From an uncultured delta proteobacterium (GTDB lineage: Bacteria > Myxococcota_A > Polyangia > Polyangiales > Polyangiaceae): a DNA stretch of 17,337 nucleotides. Location: positions 1 to 17,337 of the forward strand of contig CAITLX010000698.1 of the NCBI GenBank assembly GCA_903893335.1, written 5' to 3'. Position 1 is the stretch's first letter; each line of letters starts with the position of its first letter. A model generated the notes under the pieces. The model made no database searches. It worked only from the letters and a program-made list of their open reading frames with translations, and was not told the DNA's origin. This document shows, piece after piece, positions 13,517-17,337 of this stretch. The position numbers and the translations under genes were made by a program.

Positions 13517-14542
13517 ATGGCCACGAAGATTGCGATCAACGGGTTCGGCCGCATCGGCCGCTGCATTCTGCGCGCTCTCATCGAGCGCGGCGTGACCGAC
13601 CTCGAGGTCGTCGCCATCAACGATCTGACCGACCCCAAGACGCTCGCCCACCTGCTCAAGTACGACAGCGTCCACCGCACGTTCAAGGCGGCCACCGTCT
13701 CGCACGCCGAGGGGGCCATCGTCGTCGGCGGCAAGAGCATCCAGGTGCTCGCCGTCAAGGACCCGAAGGAGCTGCCGTGGAAGCAGCTCGGCGTCGACAT
13801 CGTGCTCGAGTGCACCGGCCTCTTCACCGACAAGGAGAAGGCCAAGGCGCACCTCGAGGCGGGCGCCAAGAAGGTGCTCATCAGCGCGCCGGCCAAGGGG
13901 CCCGACGCGACGCTCGTGCTCGGCGTCAACCAGGACAAGTACGACCCCAAGGCGCACCACGTCGTGTCCAACGGCTCGTGCACGACCAACTGCCTCGCGC
14001 CCATCGCCAAGGTGCTGCTCGAGGAGTTCGGCATCGTCGCCGGCCTCATGACGACGATCCACTCGTACACCAACGACCAGGCCATCCTCGACATCCCGCA
14101 CCGCAAGGGCGATCTGCGCCGCTCGCGCGCCGCGGCGGTCAGCATGATCCCGAGCAGCACGGGCGCGGCCAAGGCGCTGTCCGAGGTCATCCCGGCGCTC
14201 AAGGGCAAGTTCGACGGCGGCGCGGTGCGCGTGCCGACGATGGACGTCTCGCTCGTCGACCTCACGGTCACCACCGAGAAGCCCGTCTCGAAGGACGCCA
14301 TCCACGCGGCCATGAAGAAGGCCGCCACCGAGGGCCCGCTCGCCGGCATCCTCTACTACTGCGACGAGGAGCTCGTCTCGAGCGACTACCTCGGCCACCC
14401 GGGCTCGTCGGTGTTCGACGCGACGATGACGCAGGTGCTCGGCGACAAGCTCGCCAAGGTGTTCGCCTGGTACGACAACGAGTGGGGCTTCTCGAACCGC
14501 ATGGTCGACCTCGCCCGCTTCGTCGCCGCCAAGGGCGTCTGA
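13517..14542 (+). CDS. gap: Glyceraldehyde-3-phosphate dehydrogenase, type I
   Basis: A 341-residue enzyme that oxidises glyceraldehyde 3-phosphate with NAD and phosphate to 1,3-bisphosphoglycerate. NGFGRIGR (residues 8-15) is the Rossmann nucleotide loop. AINDLTD with Asp36 fits NAD rather than NADP use. SNGSCTTNCLAPIAKVL carries catalytic Cys155, IHSYTNDQ and the RAAAVSMIPSSTGAAKA phosphate-site segment follow, and YDNEWGFSNRMVDLARF closes the protein. GAGGAG lies about 8 nt before the ATG. It is the first gene of gap-pgk-tpiA-secG, with 10 nt to pgk. No unusual features are seen. Confidence 0.97.
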   Translation: MATKIAINGFGRIGRCILRALIERGVTDLEVVAINDLTDPKTLAHLLKYDSVHRTFKAATVSHAEGAIVVGGKSIQVLAVKDPKELPWKQLGVDIVLECTGLFTDKEKAKAHLEAGAKKVLISAPAKGPDATLVLGVNQDKYDPKAHHVVSNGSCTTNCLAPIAKVLLEEFGIVAGLMTTIHSYTNDQAILDIPHRKGDLRRSRAAAVSMIPSSTGAAKALSEVIPALKGKFDGGAVRVPTMDVSLVDLTVTTEKPVSKDAIHAAMKKAATEGPLAGILYYCDEELVSSDYLGHPGSSVFDATMTQVLGDKLAKVFAWYDNEWGFSNRMVDLARFVAAKGV

Positions 14543-14552
14543 CGGGCGCGCC

Positions 14553-15761
14553 ATGAGCCTGCTCGACGGAATCCGGGGGCTCGCCGAGCTCGAGCTGGCC
14601 AACCAGCGCGTGTTCGTGCGCGTCGACTTCAACGTCCCGCTCGACGGCGACCGCGTCACCGACGACACGCGCATCCGCGAGGCGCTGCCCACGCTCCAGC
14701 ACATCGTCGACGCAGGCGCCCGCGTGGTCATCGGCTCGCACCTCGGGCGCCCCAAGCCGGGCAAGCACGAGGGGCTCTCGCTCGAGCCCATCGGCGCGCG
14801 CCTCAGCGAGCTCACCGGCTGGGAGGTCCACCAGCCCGACGACTGCGTCGGCGACGGGCCTCGCAAGGTCGTGCGCGATCTGCGCGCGGGGCAGGTGTGC
14901 CTGCTCGAGAACCTGCGCTTCCACGCCGGCGAGGAGAAGGACGACGGGGCCTTCGCGCGCCGTCTCGCCGAGCTGTGCGACGTGTACGTCGACGACGCGT
15001 TCGGCGCCTGCCACCGCGCGCACGCGTCGGTGCACGCGCTGCCGCGCCTCATGCGCGACCGCGGCTGCGGCCTCTTGATGCAGAAGGAGATCGCCGCGCT
15101 CGGCCGCCTGGTCGCCGCGCCCGAGCGCCCCTACGTCGCCGTGCTCGGCGGCGCGAAGGTGAGCGACAAGCTCGCCGTCGTCGAGGCGCTGCTCGCGAAG
15201 ATCGACGCGCTCTGCATCGGCGGCGCGATGGCCAACACGTTCCTCGCGGCCAAGGGCTTCGACATGCAGGCCTCGCGGGTCGAGGTCGATCAGCTCCCGC
15301 TCGCGCGCACGCTGCTCGAGAAGGCCCGCGAGCGCGGCGTCGACATGCTGCTGCCGACCGACGTCGTCGTCGCGTCGTCGTTCGGCGCCGACGCGGGCGA
15401 GATCGTCGACGTCGCGCAGATCCCCGCCGGCGCGATGGCGCTCGACATCGGGCCGCGCACGGTCGAGCGCTTCGCCGCGCGCTTCGCCTCGGCCGCGACG
15501 ATCTTCTGGAACGGCCCGATGGGCCTCTTCGAGAAGGCGCCGTTCGCCGCGGGCACGCTCGGCGTCGCCACGGCGATGTCCGCCGCGCCCGGCTTCACCG
15601 TCGTCGGCGGCGGCGACAGCGCGGCCGCGGTCGCGACCGCGGGCGAGGCGGTCGCGGCAGGCTTCAAGCACATCTCGACGGGCGGCGGCGCTTCGCTCGA
15701 GCTGCTCGAGGGGCGCAAGCTCCCGGGCATCGAGGCCCTTCGCACCGCGGAGATCGCGTGA
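14553..15761 (+). CDS. pgk: Phosphoglycerate kinase
   Basis: A 402-residue kinase that makes ATP from 1,3-bisphosphoglycerate. Motifs in order are FVRVDFNVPLDG, the substrate loop SHLGRPKPGKHEG, ENLRFHAGEEKDD, DDAFGACHRAHAS, YVAVLGGAKVSDK, FWNGPMGLFE, the nucleotide-site VVGGGDSAAAV and STGGGASLELLEG. Length and motif order are standard. It begins 10 nt after the gap stop, and its TGA overlaps the tpiA GTG. Confidence 0.97.
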   Translation: MSLLDGIRGLAELELANQRVFVRVDFNVPLDGDRVTDDTRIREALPTLQHIVDAGARVVIGSHLGRPKPGKHEGLSLEPIGARLSELTGWEVHQPDDCVGDGPRKVVRDLRAGQVCLLENLRFHAGEEKDDGAFARRLAELCDVYVDDAFGACHRAHASVHALPRLMRDRGCGLLMQKEIAALGRLVAAPERPYVAVLGGAKVSDKLAVVEALLAKIDALCIGGAMANTFLAAKGFDMQASRVEVDQLPLARTLLEKARERGVDMLLPTDVVVASSFGADAGEIVDVAQIPAGAMALDIGPRTVERFAARFASAATIFWNGPMGLFEKAPFAAGTLGVATAMSAAPGFTVVGGGDSAAAVATAGEAVAAGFKHISTGGGASLELLEGRKLPGIEALRTAEIA

Positions 15762-16537
15762 ACCCCGCCCGCAAGCCCCTCATCGCCGGCAACTGGAAGA
15801 TGAACGCGGGCGGCGCCGCGGGCTGCGCGCTCGCGGCCGACGTGGCGCGCGGCACCACCGCGCACGACCGCGTCGAGGTCCTCGTCGCGCCCCCCTTCAC
15901 CGCGCTCGCGGCGGTCGCGCACGAGCTCTCGGGCACCGCCGTCGCCGTCGCCGCGCAGAACCTCCACCCCAAGGCGTCGGGCGCGTACACGGGCGAGGTC
16001 AGCGGCCCGATGCTGCTCGAGGCCGGCGCCACCTCGGTCATCGTCGGGCACAGCGAGCGGCGCGCGCTCTTCGGCGACTCGGACGCGGTCGTCGCCGAGA
16101 AGGTCGCCGCGGCGCTCGCCCAGGGCCTCCGCCCCATCGCCTGCGTCGGCGAGACGCTCGAGGAGCGCGAGGCAGGCCGCACGCTCGAGGTCGTCGGCCG
16201 CCAGCTCGACGCCTTCGTGCGCCTCCTCGCCGAGCGCCCCGGCTTCGGCGTCGTCGCCTACGAGCCCGTCTGGGCGATCGGCACCGGCCGCACGGCGGGC
16301 CCGGAGCAGGCGCAGGAGGTCCACGCGGCCCTGCGCGCGCGCCTCGCCGCGGTGTCGCCCACGCTCGCCCAGCAGACGCGCATCCTCTACGGGGGGAGCG
16401 TCAAGGCCGACAACGCGCGCGCGCTGCTCGCCGAGGCCGACGTCGACGGCGCCCTCGTCGGCGGCGCTGCCCTCGACGCGGCCGCCTTCGTGGCCATTTC
16501 CGCGGCGGCGCAAGCGCTCGCCGGTGCTCCGAGCTGA
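15758..16537 (+). CDS. tpiA: Triosephosphate isomerase
   Basis: A 259-residue TIM-barrel enzyme interconverting dihydroxyacetone phosphate and glyceraldehyde 3-phosphate. Active-site residues are visible: Lys14 in GNWKMN, His98 in VGHSERR and Glu169 in AYEPVWAIGTG (loop 6). The phosphate-binding YGGSVKADNA and GALVGGAAL lie near the C-terminus. The GTG at 15758 overlaps the pgk TGA (GTGA), giving translational coupling. The length is normal. Confidence 0.97.
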   Translation: MNPARKPLIAGNWKMNAGGAAGCALAADVARGTTAHDRVEVLVAPPFTALAAVAHELSGTAVAVAAQNLHPKASGAYTGEVSGPMLLEAGATSVIVGHSERRALFGDSDAVVAEKVAAALAQGLRPIACVGETLEEREAGRTLEVVGRQLDAFVRLLAERPGFGVVAYEPVWAIGTGRTAGPEQAQEVHAALRARLAAVSPTLAQQTRILYGGSVKADNARALLAEADVDGALVGGAALDAAAFVAISAAAQALAGAPS

Positions 16538-16577
16538 CGCGCCCGACCGACACCACGAGAGCCACCACCCCAAAGCC

Positions 16578-16856
16578 ATGACGACGTTCCTCAGCATCCT
16601 CCACATCTGCGTCTGCATCTTCCTCATCCTCGTCGTGCTGCTCCAGCAGGGGCGCGGCGGAGGCCTCGGGTCGGCGTTCGGCGGCGCGGGCCAGCAGGTG
16701 TTCGGCGGACGCGGCGCCGGCAACTTCCTCACGCGCATGACGTGGGGCTGCGCCATGATCTTCATCCTCACCAGCGTCTCGCTCGCCTACCTCGCGAGCG
16801 CGGGTGACCGCAGCCTGCGTTCGCGCAGCGGGCAGACCTCGAGCTCGTCGAAGTAG
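16578..16856 (+). CDS. secG: Preprotein translocase subunit SecG
   Basis: A 92-residue membrane protein, the small non-essential subunit of the SecYEG channel. Two membrane segments (about residues 3-20 and 53-72) flank a cytoplasmic loop with QQGRGGGLGSAFGGAGQQVF, the SecG hallmark. The C-terminal tail is Ser-rich (TSSSSK). The ATG at 16578 is 40 nt after tpiA; an in-frame upstream codon at 16524 would add a His-rich stretch overlapping tpiA and is unlikely. The order tpiA-secG is common in bacteria. The last codons and TAG lie in a 32-bp unit repeated directly downstream. Confidence 0.93.
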   Translation: MTTFLSILHICVCIFLILVVLLQQGRGGGLGSAFGGAGQQVFGGRGAGNFLTRMTWGCAMIFILTSVSLAYLASAGDRSLRSRSGQTSSSSK

Positions 16857-16901
16857 CGCGCCGGTGAGGCTCGAGCTCGTCGAAGCAGCGCGCCGGTGAG
16901 G
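16838..16901. repeat. Two tandem 32-bp units at the secG/methyltransferase junction
   Basis: Units at 16838-16869 and 16870-16901 match at 31 of 32 positions. The one difference turns the secG stop TAG (16854-16856) into CAG in the second copy. Each unit ends with CGCCGGTGAGG, so the GTG start of the next gene is also present twice. The period equals that at cofE/cofD. Confidence 0.93.
16864..16899 (+). CDS. Micro-ORF in the secG junction repeat
   Basis: An 11-codon ORF (MRLELVEAARR) that starts at the GTG of repeat copy 1 and stops at TGA 16897-16899, overlapping the GTG start of the downstream gene as GTGA. It is built the same way as the two micro-ORFs at cofE/cofD, although no clear Shine-Dalgarno is seen. 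Translation is not shown. Confidence 0.25.
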   Translation: MRLELVEAARR

Positions 16902-17337
16902 CTCGCAGCGCGGCTCGTGCGCCTCGGCCGCGCGGTCGACGCGGCGGCCGCTGCGGCGACGATCGTGCGCGACGAGCTCGCGCTCGCGCTGCTCGGCGAC
17001 CCGGCGCGCGACGACGTCACGAGCGCGTTCTACGACGCGAGCTCCAAGTACGCGGCTGGCTCGCCGCACGACGAGTCGGGGCTGACGCCGTTCGAAGAGG
17101 CCGCCGTCGCCGCGCACTTCCCGCCGCCGCCTGCGCGCCTGCTCGTCGGCGGCGCGGGGGCCGGGCGCGAGCTCGTGGCGCTCGCCGCGCGGGGCTACGC
17201 CGTCGAGGGCTACGAACCGGTCGCGCGCCTGGTGGACGAGGCGCGACGCGCGCTCGCGGCGCACGGAGCGAGCGGCGAGGTGTGGCGGGGGGGGCACGAG
17301 ACGCTCGGCGAGGCGCTGCGCGAGCGCGCGACGCCCA
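16896..17337 (+). CDS. SAM-dependent methyltransferase-like protein (partial)
   Basis: The frame is open from the GTG at 16896 to the window edge, giving 147 residues without a stop. An Ala-rich helical N-terminus (about residues 1-80) includes FYDASSKYAAG and ESGLTPFEEAAV. It is followed by LLVGGAGAGRELVALAARGY and EGYEP, a good match to motif I of class I methyltransferases (Gly-rich SAM loop, with Glu ending strand 2). The substrate is unknown. The start is set by the second copy of the junction repeat, 39 nt after the secG stop. The gene is truncated by the window end, so the C-terminal half is unseen. Confidence 0.75.
   Translation, partial: MRLAARLVRLGRAVDAAAAAATIVRDELALALLGDPARDDVTSAFYDASSKYAAGSPHDESGLTPFEEAAVAAHFPPPPARLLVGGAGAGRELVALAARGYAVEGYEPVARLVDEARRALAAHGASGEVWRGGHETLGEALRERATP

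Overview
The window is very G+C-rich (roughly three quarters G+C by eye). It carries densely packed genes with GTG/TTG starts, 4-bp stop/start overlaps and long open antisense frames. Several exported lipoproteins have a lipobox Cys followed by an Asp/Ala-rich linker, one has a long array of Cys-rich Stig1-like modules, and two share a CGD-type Cys cluster. This combination suggests a myxobacterium of the Polyangiales/Sandaracinaceae kind. That assignment is inference from style, since no rRNA gene is present.

Layout, left to right. (1) The tail of an unidentified gene. (2) A lipoprotein of unknown function followed by moaE and moaD (molybdopterin synthase large and small subunits), convergent with moeA (molybdenum insertion). 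(3) A lipoprotein with 13 eight-Cys modules that alternate strictly between two linker types. (4) On the minus strand, a lipoprotein with an alpha/beta-hydrolase (lipase-like) domain, divergent from a BNR/Asp-box sialidase-like gene. (5) A coenzyme F420 block: F420:NADP oxidoreductase on the minus strand, divergent from cofE-cofD-cofC. (6) A Cys-rich lipoprotein overlapping rsmI (16S rRNA C1402 2'-O-methyltransferase). (7) A glycolytic operon gap-pgk-tpiA-secG, followed by a SAM methyltransferase-like gene that runs off the end.

The most unusual feature is at the seams between genes. At four places a short segment covering a gene's stop codon (and, in three, the next gene's start) is tandemly duplicated: three copies of a 32-bp unit at cofE/cofD, two copies of a 32-bp unit at secG/methyltransferase, two copies of a 26-bp core at lipoprotein/rsmI, and four decaying copies of a 25-bp unit beyond the hydrolase stop codon. 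A fifth, short case lies at rsmI/gap. At cofE/cofD and secG/methyltransferase the duplication creates 11-codon micro-ORFs chained by ATGA or GTGA overlaps, so the coupling junction itself has been multiplied.

A second recurring pattern is that six genes heading transcription units have a TA-containing -10-like hexamer ending only 6-8 nt before the start codon and no Shine-Dalgarno sequence, consistent with leaderless mRNAs. By contrast, gap and the 11456 lipoprotein have leaders with Shine-Dalgarno sites. There is no tRNA, rRNA, CRISPR array or insertion sequence that I can recognise, and no gene-free stretch longer than 300 bases.
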